A stretch of DNA of 38,088 bases, taken from NCBI GenBank assembly GCA_003158735.1, contig PMLB01000412.1, positions 7,235 to 45,322 of the forward strand, in the 5' to 3' direction. Made by a program: the position numbers and the translations under genes. This DNA is from Myxococcales bacterium (GTDB lineage Bacteria > Myxococcota_A > Polyangia > Fen-1088). This document shows, piece after piece, positions 1 to 7,891 of this stretch. The notes beneath the pieces are model-generated. The model saw nothing but the letters and a program-made list of their open reading frames with translations, did not search any database and had not been told where the DNA came from. Each line of letters begins with the position of its first letter. Positions within the stretch are counted from its first letter, which is position 1.

Positions 1-2
1 AC

Positions 3-257
3 GGCGGCTGCACGACCAAGTGCAAGTGGGGCGGATTCTGCGGCGACAACGTCGTGAACGGATTGGAGGAGTGCGACAACGGCCCGAAGAACGGCACTCA
101 GTATGGCGGCAGCGGATGCACCCTGGGGTGCACCAAGGCCCATACTTGCGGCGACGGCGTGGTGGACACCGCCCAGGGCGAGGAGTGTGACCTGGGCACT
201 GCGAATGGTGGCGAGCTGTGCACGGACAAGTGCAAGCTGGTGATTCAGCAACAGTAG
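3..257 (+). CDS. C-terminus of a myxobacterial Cys-rich (DUF4215-type) repeat protein, 5' end outside window
   Basis: The frame is open from the left edge to TAG at 255-257, so only the last 84 residues are visible. It holds two to three copies of the disulfide repeat 'CGD(G/N)VV(D/N)..EECD' followed by 'G..C...C', the pattern of the Myxococcus Cys-rich repeat family (DUF4215). These repeats form small disulfide-stabilised modules on secreted or surface proteins. A GTG at 54 lies inside a repeat and is not a real start. No catalytic domain is visible, so function is unknown beyond extracellular structure or binding. The repeat identity is confident; the full protein architecture cannot be known from here. 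Confidence 0.85.
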   Translation, partial: GGCTTKCKWGGFCGDNVVNGLEECDNGPKNGTQYGGSGCTLGCTKAHTCGDGVVDTAQGEECDLGTANGGELCTDKCKLVIQQQ

Positions 258-258
258 G

Positions 259-344
259 CGAGGAGAGCACGCACAGCCCCGATCAGCCTCGCTGGCACCC
301 ACACTGCGGTCGCTGCGAAAGCCACCGCGGTGGGCGCCAGGAGG
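259..344. repeat. Dispersed intergenic element, copy A (partner at 37027-37110)
   Basis: Directly after the Cys-rich gene lies a stretch with 'gagagcacgc', then 'gatcagcc', then 'cgaaagccacc' and 'gtgggc', in the same order and spacing as in 37027-37110. Similarity is patchy, with conserved blocks separated by diverged ones. Nature unknown; it could be the flank of a mobile element or an old gene fragment. Confidence 0.45.
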
Positions 345-530
345 CCCACCTTTGCACCCGAAGTGCAGTACCCCACAGACTCCTGCCCTGATGCCATTTC
401 CGTCAGCGACTTCAATGGCGATGGAGCGCCCGACCTCGCAGTGCCGCTCTATGTCCCGACGAACGGCCCCCTGTGCCTGGTGGGCGCGGTTCTTCTCGGC
501 CACCAGTATCTCCCACCAGCTGGCGCCGTC
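330..530 (+). pseudogene. Relic of an FG-GAP/VCBS repeat protein
   Basis: The frame from 330 encodes an FG-GAP type calcium-binding repeat, with 'ISVSDFNGDGAPDLAV' about 25 residues in. These repeats build seven-bladed propellers of 400 residues or more in secreted proteins. Here only one repeat survives; coding character is lost after about 530, where the frame runs antisense into the downstream gene's 3' end. No signal peptide or plausible upstream start is present. It is therefore a fragment left by deletion, not an expressed gene. Confidence 0.6.
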
Positions 531-545
531 GCGTCAGCACGGGAC

Positions 546-1808
546 CTACGGGAAACGCACGTCATTGGAGCTAACGCTGCAGGTGCCGATTGTGGCTCCG
601 ATGAAGAAGGTCTCACCCATGCCACGTCCGTATGTCGTGGTGTAGGTGGTGGCGGTCGTCGTGGCTATCGTCCCGAGCGTTGACGTGGAAGTGAAGTACA
701 ACACGTCGTACCTTGGTGCGCTCACATCGGTCCAGCCGAGCAATGCGACGCCGCTAGAAGTCCCGATGCTGGTTGCGGTTGCGGTGAGACCAATGGTTGG
801 GCATGCCGCTGCCGACCCGTCTTTCGCAGCTCCGCCGTCGGTTCCCGTCGCCCCGACCGCAGCATCGGCACCGGCGCACTCGCTCTGCAGGACGCACCCT
901 TCCCAGCAGATGCTGCCTGACGGGACATAGGGCGCTTCACATGAGGGCGCCGCCATATTGCAAAAGACATTGCCACTGCAATTGGCGTGACCGCCATCGC
1001 CGCAGCCGATGAAGTGCGTGCAGCAGCCAGCAAAGGCACAATCGCAAATGCCAGAATCCATGAAGACCGAGTGGCAATCGCTGCGGCTGTCACATTCCGC
1101 CTGGGTCGTCACCTGGCCGCAGCTTCCCGAAGAAGCGTCGCTCGTTCCAGCGTCCGGTAGGGGACAGGCGAAACCAGGACACCCTCCGGTCGAACAGCCA
1201 CCCGTTCCATGCGTGCACCCTGGGCACCAGATCTGTCCCGCTGGGCACGGTCCCGCATCCGCTCCGGCATCCGGGCCACCAGCCATGACGAAGGTCATGC
1301 ACTGACCGCTCACGCACTCCAGTCCGACGATGCCCCCCTGAACCGTATTCTTGCCATCCTCGGCCTGCTCCGGCTGGTTGGTGTAGGCGGGGCAGGCAGT
1401 GTTTTCGCAGGACGGCGTGGGAAAAGTGCACGAGGACGACTTGGCCAGGCCCACCTCCATGAGAGGGCCACAACAGGTTGGCTCGACTACCTGCCTGCAA
1501 TCGCTCGCCAGGGTGCAGGTCTTGGCCGTGGTCGCGATGGCGCCGCTGGAATCGTAGCAGGAGATGCCGGTGCTACTCGACGAAGCACCTCCGACCCCGG
1601 CTGTTCCGCCGTTTCCACCCTGGTCCGCGCTGCCACCACTGACGGTACTGCCATCTTGCGCTGTGGTTCCACCAATAGCCGTGGTCCCGCCGGAGCTATG
1701 GAGACCGGTCTTGGCGTTCGAGGTACAGCCGCTGCCCAGCATTGCTGGGCAGAGTCCAAAGACTGCGATTGTGCACGGCCTGAGATAATTGAGTTGGTCG
1801 GTATTCAT
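546..1808 (-). CDS. Cys-rich secreted lipoprotein with a fibronectin-III-like C-terminal domain
   Basis: A 420-residue protein starting at ATG 1806-1808. This start is chosen because it gives a lipoprotein signal: a hydrophobic stretch ending in 'MLGSGC' with the lipidated Cys near residue 28; the longer in-frame extension has no signal. After a short Gly/Ser/Thr linker come many paired cysteines in 'CTLASDC', 'TQAECDSRSDC' and 'CVLQSEC' contexts, alternating with 'DAG' spacers, typical of Polyangia surface proteins. The last ~85 residues, from 'CPTIGLTATATSIG' to the end, read as an Fn3-like beta sandwich. A related but decapitated gene lies 68 bp upstream on the same strand. Function is unknown; outer-membrane or surface location is inferred. 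Confidence 0.85.
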   Translation of the reverse strand: MNTDQLNYLRPCTIAVFGLCPAMLGSGCTSNAKTGLHSSGGTTAIGGTTAQDGSTVSGGSADQGGNGGTAGVGGASSSSTGISCYDSSGAIATTAKTCTLASDCRQVVEPTCCGPLMEVGLAKSSSCTFPTPSCENTACPAYTNQPEQAEDGKNTVQGGIVGLECVSGQCMTFVMAGGPDAGADAGPCPAGQIWCPGCTHGTGGCSTGGCPGFACPLPDAGTSDASSGSCGQVTTQAECDSRSDCHSVFMDSGICDCAFAGCCTHFIGCGDGGHANCSGNVFCNMAAPSCEAPYVPSGSICWEGCVLQSECAGADAAVGATGTDGGAAKDGSAAACPTIGLTATATSIGTSSGVALLGWTDVSAPRYDVLYFTSTSTLGTIATTTATTYTTTYGRGMGETFFIGATIGTCSVSSNDVRFP

Positions 1809-1876
1809 GATGCTTCTCGTGGTATGTGGCCGTCTACCGGTGTCGAAGGCGAAAGTGAGTGGATTCCCGCGGGCTT

Positions 1877-2737
1877 CTATGTTGGAGGAGGAGGTAGTAC
1901 CACGCATGACCAGTAGCCATTCTGTCCGTCGAAGGCACAGCTCTTGAGAGGCATGCAATCGCTGTCGTCCATGCAGGTGTCGCTTGAGGTGTGGCAGTGA
2001 TAGGGCGCATCGACCCATGAGGGGCTTGGCGAGCAGAAGCCGGCCAGACTACAATCCGAGTCGACGCGGCAATCGCTCCCGCTCCAACAGCGGTTCGGCG
2101 CCGAGCTGGAAGCCGAGTCACGGCATTCGCAGGGAATATTCGCCGGACAGTCCGCGTCGCTGAAGCACTCGTCGTAGGAACACAGCGCGAGTCCACCCGG
2201 ATTGCTAGTCAGACAGCGACCGTTGGTGCCAGCCGTGCAATTCGAGTCCTGGACGCAGGAGTAAGCCGGACAGGTCACAGAATTGCAGCCAAATGTGAAC
2301 GGACCGGGACCGGGGGCGCGTTGTGCTGGACAGGTGGCGCCGACGGAACGATGGAGCAGCGGCGTGCGCGTGCCCGCACCCTGAGCATCCTTCGCCACGC
2401 CGGCGTCAGGGAGCGGGGCGCAGATGGGACAACCGCAGGGCTCGGGATTCGGCAGGTATCCATAGGTGCAGGCTATCATTGGGCACATCACGTTACAGAT
2501 CACCGGCGTGTCTGGCTTCCCAGCGTCGCTGGTTCCACCGTCCACCGGCATGCATCCGGTGCAGCCGCAGGGCGGAGAGACCAGCTGGGACCCAGCGGGA
2601 CAGGTCTTGGGGGGTGGAGCGCAGGGGGGCATGGGGCCGGAACAGACAAGGCTGTCCTGGCTGGTGTCCTTCGCGATCCCAGCGTCCACCGGAGCGCAGA
2701 TGGGACAGCCGCAGGGGTCGGTGCTTGGTGCGTACCC
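1877..2737 (-). pseudogene. 5'-truncated Cys-rich secreted protein
   Basis: The frame ends in 'VLPPPPT' and stop at 1877-1879. Reading upstream, the repeat 'PCGCPICAP..DAG' occurs twice; the upstream copy continues to about 2737 and then meets a TGA (2747-2749) with no start, signal peptide or ribosome site. A GTG at 2687-2689 is inside a repeat. The C-terminal half has paired-Cys modules such as 'CFSDADC', 'CRVDSDC' and 'CMDDSDC', resembling the relic at 8496-8840. The N-terminal part, including its export signal, has been lost at a junction near 2740, beyond which a plus-strand gene end begins. An internal start is possible but would give a cytoplasmic Cys-rich protein, which is unlikely. 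Confidence 0.7.
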
Positions 2738-2739
2738 GC

Positions 2740-2932
2740 TCGAACATCAACTACGGGGAGACGGACACAAGTGGCGGGTGAAAACACGGCCATGGAGTCC
2801 GTCAACCATCAGAATTCTGAGACTGGCACCAGCGACTACATCGTGCACGGCACATTGACCGCGACCATGATTGAGGACCAGAGCGCTGTGGATGCGGGGG
2901 TCGTGAGCGCTAGCCTGAGCCTTAGTTTCTAG
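2740..2932 (+). pseudogene. 3'-terminal relic of an unknown secreted protein
   Basis: From about 2753 to TAG 2930-2932 the plus strand reads as a plausible protein end: 'TGTSDYIVHGTL', then 'VVSASLSLSF' and stop. The preceding 20 codons seem to switch frame near 2779, with 'NINYGETDTSGG' in the +1 frame. It abuts the broken 5' end of the minus-strand Cys-rich gene, so two unrelated gene pieces were joined here. The alternating hydrophobic ending suggests a beta-rich exported protein, but I do not recognise the family. Confidence 0.4.
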
Positions 2933-2972
2933 CCCGAGGGGATCGCTCGTCGGCACGTGGTAGGCTCTGTCG

Positions 2973-3872
2973 GTGAAGACGCTTTCGCTTCGGCTTCTCG
3001 AACATGCCAATGCGCTCGCCCAGGAGATCGACGCGAAGGCGGTTGTGATCTATGCCGACGCGCTGGAGGGGGAAAGCGACCTGCGGGAAGCGCTCTCGAC
3101 CGTCAAATTCCCAACCATCCTGTTTTCGCGCGTCCGTGAGGCACCAGCGCCATCCCAAACTGGTGGGCCGACATGGATTCGGGTCGAAGGCGTCCATACT
3201 ACGCGTACGGGACAGGCACGTCTTGCCTTGCTCATTTGTGCCGCACGGGGAGTGCTTCGTCGCGGTGACCGCGTTGTGTGCCTAACTGGACCCGATGGAT
3301 CGAACCGAATCGACACCGCTATGGTGCTCGATCTCGGTACTGAGTCTGAACTTTTTCCCTCCTTGGGCGACCTAGATCTCGGCGGCGACTTTTCCGCGGA
3401 GGTTTTCGAGCGCGTCTTGTGGATAGCTTCCCGCATCGCGGCCGAAGGCCGTGAAGGCCGTCCGATTGGCACTATCTTCGTCCTCGGTGACGCTCTTGAG
3501 GTGCTCGCCCAGACCCGTCAGCTGGTCCTGAACCCATTGCAGGGACATCCAGAGTCCGGGCGAAACGTTCTTTCTTTGGAACTAGAGGAGACCATCAAGG
3601 AATTTGCGACCATTGATGGAGCATTCATCGTTCGCGGCGACGGTGTCGTGCTCGCGGCAGGAGTTCAATTGCAAGCGAAGCCGAGTAAGCTACTCGACCT
3701 TCCCGCCGGGCTCGGCACGCGCCACGCGGCCGCCGCGGCCATCACGGGCTCGACGAGCTCCGTCGCGTTCGCGATTTCGCAGTCCACAAGGACCGTCACG
3801 GTGTTCAAGTCAGGACGTATCCTCACCCAGATCCAGCATTCAGAGGGGCATCGCGAGGCGAGCGCGCCTTAG
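2973..3872 (+). CDS. Diadenylate cyclase (DisA_N domain), DacZ-like architecture
   Basis: A 299-residue protein from GTG 2973. The C-terminal ~100 residues carry the diadenylate cyclase signature: 'DGAFIV' (D215-G216-A217) and 'GTRHAAAAAIT' (R250-H251), equivalent to the DGA and RHR motifs that bind two ATP and make c-di-AMP. The third RHR position is Ala, a deviation from DisA/CdaA. The N-terminal half ('KAVVIYADALEGE') resembles a pyruvate-kinase C-terminal alpha/beta domain, the layout known from archaeal DacZ and some uncharacterised bacterial proteins. There is no transmembrane segment (unlike CdaA) and no DNA-binding HhH domain (unlike DisA), so it is predicted cytosolic. It is flanked by a relic and a convergent gene, so monocistronic. 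A short inverted repeat at 3878-3891, without a T-run, follows the stop. Product c-di-AMP is inferred from the family; activity is untested. Confidence 0.85.
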   Translation: MKTLSLRLLEHANALAQEIDAKAVVIYADALEGESDLREALSTVKFPTILFSRVREAPAPSQTGGPTWIRVEGVHTTRTGQARLALLICAARGVLRRGDRVVCLTGPDGSNRIDTAMVLDLGTESELFPSLGDLDLGGDFSAEVFERVLWIASRIAAEGREGRPIGTIFVLGDALEVLAQTRQLVLNPLQGHPESGRNVLSLELEETIKEFATIDGAFIVRGDGVVLAAGVQLQAKPSKLLDLPAGLGTRHAAAAAITGSTSSVAFAISQSTRTVTVFKSGRILTQIQHSEGHREASAP

Positions 3873-3974
3873 GTGGTCGCGGCGAGCCGCGGGTGGTCGG
3901 CTCGGGTCTACTCCCACCCCGCCGACGAAGACTTGGTCCGCGCGGTCAGCGAGCTCCCCTGCTAGGAATGGTCA

Positions 3975-5555
3975 TCAAAGCCGGCTGGCGTAGGCCGTCT
4001 TCATCGGCGGATAGAGCGCGAGATCCGGCAGGGCAGTGTACGTATTCCCCGACCGCTGCCAGAGCGCGTGGGTGGTGGTCCCCGACGGGTCGGACGGCTG
4101 AGCCGCATTCCAGCTCCCCTGCGAAGTAGGCTCCCAGTCGAACGTCCCGAGCCCCTGGTTGTTGGGGAGGCCGAAGACGACGTCGTTGATCTGCCGCTCC
4201 ATGGGGCCGTACTCGGCCGCGAAGAAACGGATGTTGGGGTAGTTCGTCACCAGCTGGGAGAACGTAGTCTGCCATCCGTTTTGCGTGTTGGTCTGGCTGT
4301 TCGCGTCGCCCTCGTACTGCTGATAACAGGACTCGCCGAATGCATCCATTGTGGCGCCCTGTTTGATGGCATTGTCGATCCAGTTCTTGGTGGTGGAGTA
4401 TGCGTTGCCACGATCAATGTGGAACGAGATCAGGATGCCGGTGTCGACATCCTTCACGCCCTGGACGCCGGCTTTGAGCAACATGCCGAGGTTGGGCCAG
4501 CCGGCGGTCGTTGCCGCGCCCGTGACCTTTGGCGCGGTGCTGGTCGGCTGGCCGCCTGAGTCGCAGATGTGAAGCAACATACCGGGCGTCGTCTCGTTGC
4601 CGATCTGGACCATGTCCGGGCGGGCGCCGCCGGCGATCAGTGAGGTGATCGAGCTCTTCACGTAGTCGTGGAGGGCCGTCGAGAGATCGGTGATGTTGGT
4701 GTAGCCCTGCCAGTCGACCGGGACGCACTGCTTGCCCGGATCGGCCCAATTGTCGCTCATGTGAAAGTCGATAAGGAGGCCCATCCCTGCGGCCTTGACC
4801 AGCGCGCCGAACGCGACGGTATGGGTGATGTCGTCATAGCCGTTGGTCTGGTCGTATCCGTCGGAGGCCTTGGGATTGACGAAGGTTCGCAGGCGCACGA
4901 AGTTGAAGCCGTTGGACTTCATCTGCGACAGGAGGTTGTTGATGGCCGCGGTGGGTGCCGGCTCTTGGTCGGTGACGTCGGCACCGAAGAAGTAGCGCGG
5001 CAGCGTGCTCGTCCCCGAGCCACCGGTCCCCGTCGTTCCGCCCGTCCCACGCGTGCCGGCGTTGCCTCCCGTCCCGGTTGTACCGCCCGTCCCCATCGCG
5101 CCGGCGTTGCCGCCGGTGCCGGTTATACCGCCCGTCCCCGGCGCGCCGGCGCTGCCGCTGGTGCCGGTTGCACCGCCCGTCCCCGGCGTTCCACCCGTCG
5201 CACCGCCAGTGCCGGCCCTGCCGCCAGTCCCCGGCGCGCCGGCGGCTCCAGACGTTCCAGCCGTACCACCGCCGGTGCCGGTTGAGCCTGCCGTGACCCC
5301 GCCCATTCCCGCGACGCCGCCGGTTGCGCTCGCCCCGCTGCTGCCGCCGCCGGCACCGGTTGCGCTGCCACCGGCGCCAGACCCGCCGGTGCCGTTTCCA
5401 CTCCCTCCCGAACCGCCGTGGCCTGGCGCTCCGCCGGTTGCGCTCGCCCCGCCAGTGGCGGATCTTCCGCCTTCACCGGCGTGGGTGGTGCCGGAGCCGT
5501 TGGCGCAGCCCCATAATGGGACCGCAAACAGAAGGAGATAGGCGTGCTTTGACAT
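3975..5555 (-). CDS. GH53 arabinogalactan endo-beta-1,4-galactanase lipoprotein
   Basis: A 526-residue protein. The signal ends in 'PLWGC' with lipid Cys17; residues ~20-183 are a Gly/Thr/Ala linker of 'GTGGxTGTGGxAG' repeats; residues ~185-526 are a glycoside hydrolase family 53 barrel. 'RYFFGADVT' opens the domain, 'QIGNETTPG' carries the predicted acid/base E321, and 'FFAAEYG' the nucleophile E448; 'NGFNFVRLRTFVNP' and 'LLIDFHMSDNWADPGKQ' are also family hallmarks. GH53 enzymes cut beta-1,4-galactan in plant pectin side chains, so this is an outer-surface polysaccharide degrader. The start ATG 5553-5555 has a good GAGGAG ribosome site. No transporter or other pectinase gene is adjacent. 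Confidence 0.93.
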   Translation of the reverse strand: MSKHAYLLLFAVPLWGCANGSGTTHAGEGGRSATGGASATGGAPGHGGSGGSGNGTGGSGAGGSATGAGGGSSGASATGGVAGMGGVTAGSTGTGGGTAGTSGAAGAPGTGGRAGTGGATGGTPGTGGATGTSGSAGAPGTGGITGTGGNAGAMGTGGTTGTGGNAGTRGTGGTTGTGGSGTSTLPRYFFGADVTDQEPAPTAAINNLLSQMKSNGFNFVRLRTFVNPKASDGYDQTNGYDDITHTVAFGALVKAAGMGLLIDFHMSDNWADPGKQCVPVDWQGYTNITDLSTALHDYVKSSITSLIAGGARPDMVQIGNETTPGMLLHICDSGGQPTSTAPKVTGAATTAGWPNLGMLLKAGVQGVKDVDTGILISFHIDRGNAYSTTKNWIDNAIKQGATMDAFGESCYQQYEGDANSQTNTQNGWQTTFSQLVTNYPNIRFFAAEYGPMERQINDVVFGLPNNQGLGTFDWEPTSQGSWNAAQPSDPSGTTTHALWQRSGNTYTALPDLALYPPMKTAYASRL

Positions 5556-5639
5556 GGAACTCCTCGGATGTGGGATGTGGAAGGACAGCCATCACCGCCA
5601 CTGTCTGCCGAGCCTAGCAGAACCAATCAGGGACGAGCT

Positions 5640-5715
5640 GCTCTCGCGTGCGCGGAGCTGTACCAGCAGCCCGACGGCCGAGCGCCAGCTACAAGACGCT
5701 CGCGCCAAGCGGCGA
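5640..5715 (+). pseudogene. Relic of a Kelch-gene 3' end, within an otherwise empty 556-bp gap (5556-6111)
   Basis: The stretch with 'gagctgtacc' followed by 'gcgccagctacaag' and 'cgctcgcgccaagcg' matches, base for base over most of ~57 bp, the last codons and 3' flank of the Kelch gene at 16149-16215. Translated, 'CAELYQQ' corresponds to 'SAELYE' there. Both sites thus descend from the same gene end plus trailer. The rest of 5556-6111 holds the GH53 gene's upstream region (GAGGAG site next to 5555) and no other recognisable gene. Confidence 0.5.
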
Positions 5716-6111
5716 GCCAGGGGGCGGCGGCGGGCGGAAGGCGACCTTGGCGGGGACGCAATGGGGTAGACTGCACCTTGTGGTCCAGACAGACTTTTCA
5801 GCGCCCATCAGGCGGTCAAACCCGCCCTATCGGGCCCTCCCGGCGCGCACCGAGGTGTGGCCGCGTGGAGAGGAAGGGGTTCTCTGACCAGAAATACCCC
5901 TATCGATTGCCCTATGCACCGCGGAGGCGAGGATCAGGGTAACCCCAAAATCGTAAGTGCATAAGTGGCGTATTTGCACGTGTATTTGCACGGATGCGAC
6001 GTCGACCTGCAGCGGTACCAGCGCTACGGTCGACTCTGTTGTTCTGAGCAAGAGCGGCACATCGCCAACTGTGGCACACCTGTCACCGTTTCCACCAAAA
6101 GGCGGCGGCGC

Positions 6112-7506
6112 CTAGGATCCGGATGGGTACACGATCTGAATACCGTTGACCGGCGCGCGCTGCAAACCCGTCGACGTTCCCGGCGTCGCCGTCAACGTGA
6201 AGCTGGTTCCGGTCACGTCGTGGAAGACGACATAGTTGCCTGTGCCTCCTTCGGACGTCACCGGTGTGAACCCTGCGAGGTCATGGACGGATATTCCCGT
6301 CTCTGACACGGCGTGCGTCGTCGAGCCGATTGTGTATCGGAAGGTGCGCGTCTCCACCAAATAGATATCCCCGTAGCAATAAACGTAGACGTCGTATCCG
6401 CTGCTCATCGGACTGGCCAGGCCGCTCACTGTGACCGTCGCTGGCGAGGCAGGCGCCGTCGGATCGAGGTAGCCATTCATCATGCGCGTGTCACCTGGGG
6501 CGTCAGTCAGGTAGAGGCTCCATGTGCCTGCCGCGTTCCAGGTGACGGATGCGGAACTCGTAGTGCCATCTGCCAACTTCAGCGATGACAGCGTGCCCGC
6601 GCTGCCCGCGGCACCGTTCCAGTTCGTCGCCGGCTTCACCCCGGCGGACTCGGTGGCGGCCATCACGGCCGTCGCGGTTGTGCCAGCATCGCCGGATAGC
6701 ACGCCACCCACGAAGTCAATGCTGATGATCATGGGGGCCACCCTAGCGTCGACTACGGTTCCCCCGGTTGCGGTCGCGCCGCCGGTTCCACCGGTCACGC
6801 TCGCTCCGCCAGCCGCGCCCGTTCCGCCAGCGGCACTCGTTCCGCCAGACACACTCGTCCCGCCAGCCACACTCGTCCCGCCAGCCACACTCGTCCCGCC
6901 AGCCGCGCTCGTCCCGCCAGCGGCACTCGTCCCGCCAGCCGCGCTCGTCCCGCCACTAGGAGTCACGCCACCGCCTGCGCTCGTCCCGCCACTCGCCCCA
7001 CCCGTCGCGCTCTTTCCGCCACTTGCGCTCGGCCCGCCGGTCGCGCTCTTTCCGCTACTTGCACTCGTCCCGCCGGTCGCGCTCTTTCCGCCGCTAGCGC
7101 TCGTCCCGCCGATTCCGGCAGACCCACCGCCTCCGACGTCCGACGGTGCAGGGGCATCGAAACCCGCACTGCCCGTCGCCGTTGCGCCAGCCGCGGCATC
7201 TACGGCCACGTTTCCCGCGCCACCCGCCGCTGTCCCGCTGGTTCCACCCATCGTCGTGGCTCCGCCAGCTCCGCCCACCGCTGTTCCGCCCGTCGGAACG
7301 CCACCGACCGAGACACCACCGCCCGAACCACCATTCGCGGCGTCCGGGCCAGCGATGACTGAGCCACCGCTGCCCCCTGTTGCCGCGTCGGTGGACACCT
7401 GGCCGCCCTGGCTCACCCGAGGCTGCGTAAGATCCACACAGGCTACAAGCCACAGGCTTGCCGCAATCGCTGGCAAGGCCGATGTGAAGAAGCGAGCCAA
7501 GTTCAT
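6112..7506 (-). CDS. Gly/Ser/Thr-linker lipoprotein with beta-rich C-terminal domain
   Basis: A 464-residue protein from ATG 7506. The signal ends 'LWLVAC' with lipid Cys at residue 23. Residues ~25-250 are a very long low-complexity linker, including about a dozen 'GGTSAA' or 'GGTSVA' units encoded by an 18-bp minisatellite. The C-terminal ~210 residues ('MIISIDFVGG' to 'GIQIVYPSG') form a predicted jelly-roll or Ig-like beta domain. It contains 'LYLTDAPGDTRMMNGYLD' and 'YDVYVYCYGD', a pattern common in uncharacterised secreted proteins of Myxococcota and Planctomycetes and suggestive of carbohydrate or surface binding. No catalytic residues are recognised. The layout (lipid anchor, spacer, exposed head domain) is the same as in the GH53 protein next door, so it may present a binding domain at the cell surface. 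Confidence 0.85.
   Translation of the reverse strand: MNLARFFTSALPAIAASLWLVACVDLTQPRVSQGGQVSTDAATGGSGGSVIAGPDAANGGSGGGVSVGGVPTGGTAVGGAGGATTMGGTSGTAAGGAGNVAVDAAAGATATGSAGFDAPAPSDVGGGGSAGIGGTSASGGKSATGGTSASSGKSATGGPSASGGKSATGGASGGTSAGGGVTPSGGTSAAGGTSAAGGTSAAGGTSVAGGTSVAGGTSVSGGTSAAGGTGAAGGASVTGGTGGATATGGTVVDARVAPMIISIDFVGGVLSGDAGTTATAVMAATESAGVKPATNWNGAAGSAGTLSSLKLADGTTSSASVTWNAAGTWSLYLTDAPGDTRMMNGYLDPTAPASPATVTVSGLASPMSSGYDVYVYCYGDIYLVETRTFRYTIGSTTHAVSETGISVHDLAGFTPVTSEGGTGNYVVFHDVTGTSFTLTATPGTSTGLQRAPVNGIQIVYPSGS
6815..6960. repeat. 18-bp minisatellite in the linker of the lipoprotein gene
   Basis: About eight tandem 18-bp units of the form 'cactcgtcccgccagc' with one- or two-base variants. 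The unit is a multiple of three, so copy-number changes keep the frame and only lengthen or shorten the 'GGTSxA' spacer. Such arrays are prone to slippage and length variation between strains. Confidence 0.8.
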
Positions 7507-7579
7507 TCCAAGCTACCCAAAAGAAGCAAGGCGCACGGAAACCTTCATATAGATACTTCGGGCGCTTTGCCGGCAATCC

Positions 7580-7663
7580 TTAGCCCAGCTGTGTGCGCAG
7601 ACATTCCGCACAAAGGCGTACGCAAGGCTGGGTTTGGGATACGGCGGCCACTGGATCACTCAT
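7580..7663 (-). pseudogene. 5' relic related to the small protein at 16535-16822
   Basis: ATG 7661-7663 opens 'MSDPVAAVSQTQP', against 'MSHPVAVVSQTQP' at 16822. The upstream bases also match: a GGAGA ribosome site, then 'gtgccgaaagag' about 25 bp upstream in both. Similarity stops abruptly after 'CAAACCCAGCCT', and the frame ends after 27 codons, versus 95 in the intact relative. Homology of both the leader and the first 13 codons shows a duplicated gene whose body was lost. From 7664 to 7891 I see nothing beyond its promoter region. Confidence 0.65.
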
Positions 7664-7891
7664 CTTGAGGATCTCCTTTGTGCCTCTTTCGGCACAGGAG
7701 CCGCCGCCGATAAGCTCGGAAGGTTGATCCTTTGGGAGCCGAAGGCGAGAGATCTTCGCCCACAGCAGTAGGAGACTGTCTTCATCCCCAGATCCCCAGC
7801 ACTCGTTCATAGAAGGAACAAGTAACCCCAACGTCGTCCACGGTCAGCCCGCGCTCACGCCTCAATGTCGATTGGCAACCGGCATGGGCAT

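Noticed and set aside
3878-3891. Terminator after the diadenylate cyclase gene
   Set aside because: The inverted repeat has only six-base arms and no following T-run.
5005-5541. Pro/Val-rich plus-strand frame opposite the GH53 linker
   Set aside because: It is the reverse translation of the Gly/Thr repeat linker, with no signal peptide or domain.
6815-6960. CRISPR-like regular repeats
   Set aside because: Units are 18 bp, contiguous and in frame with a protein linker, with no spacers.
6524-7552. Pro/Ala/Val-rich plus-strand frame opposite the second lipoprotein
   Set aside because: It mirrors the 'GGTSAA' linker codons; the minus strand has the lipobox and head domain.
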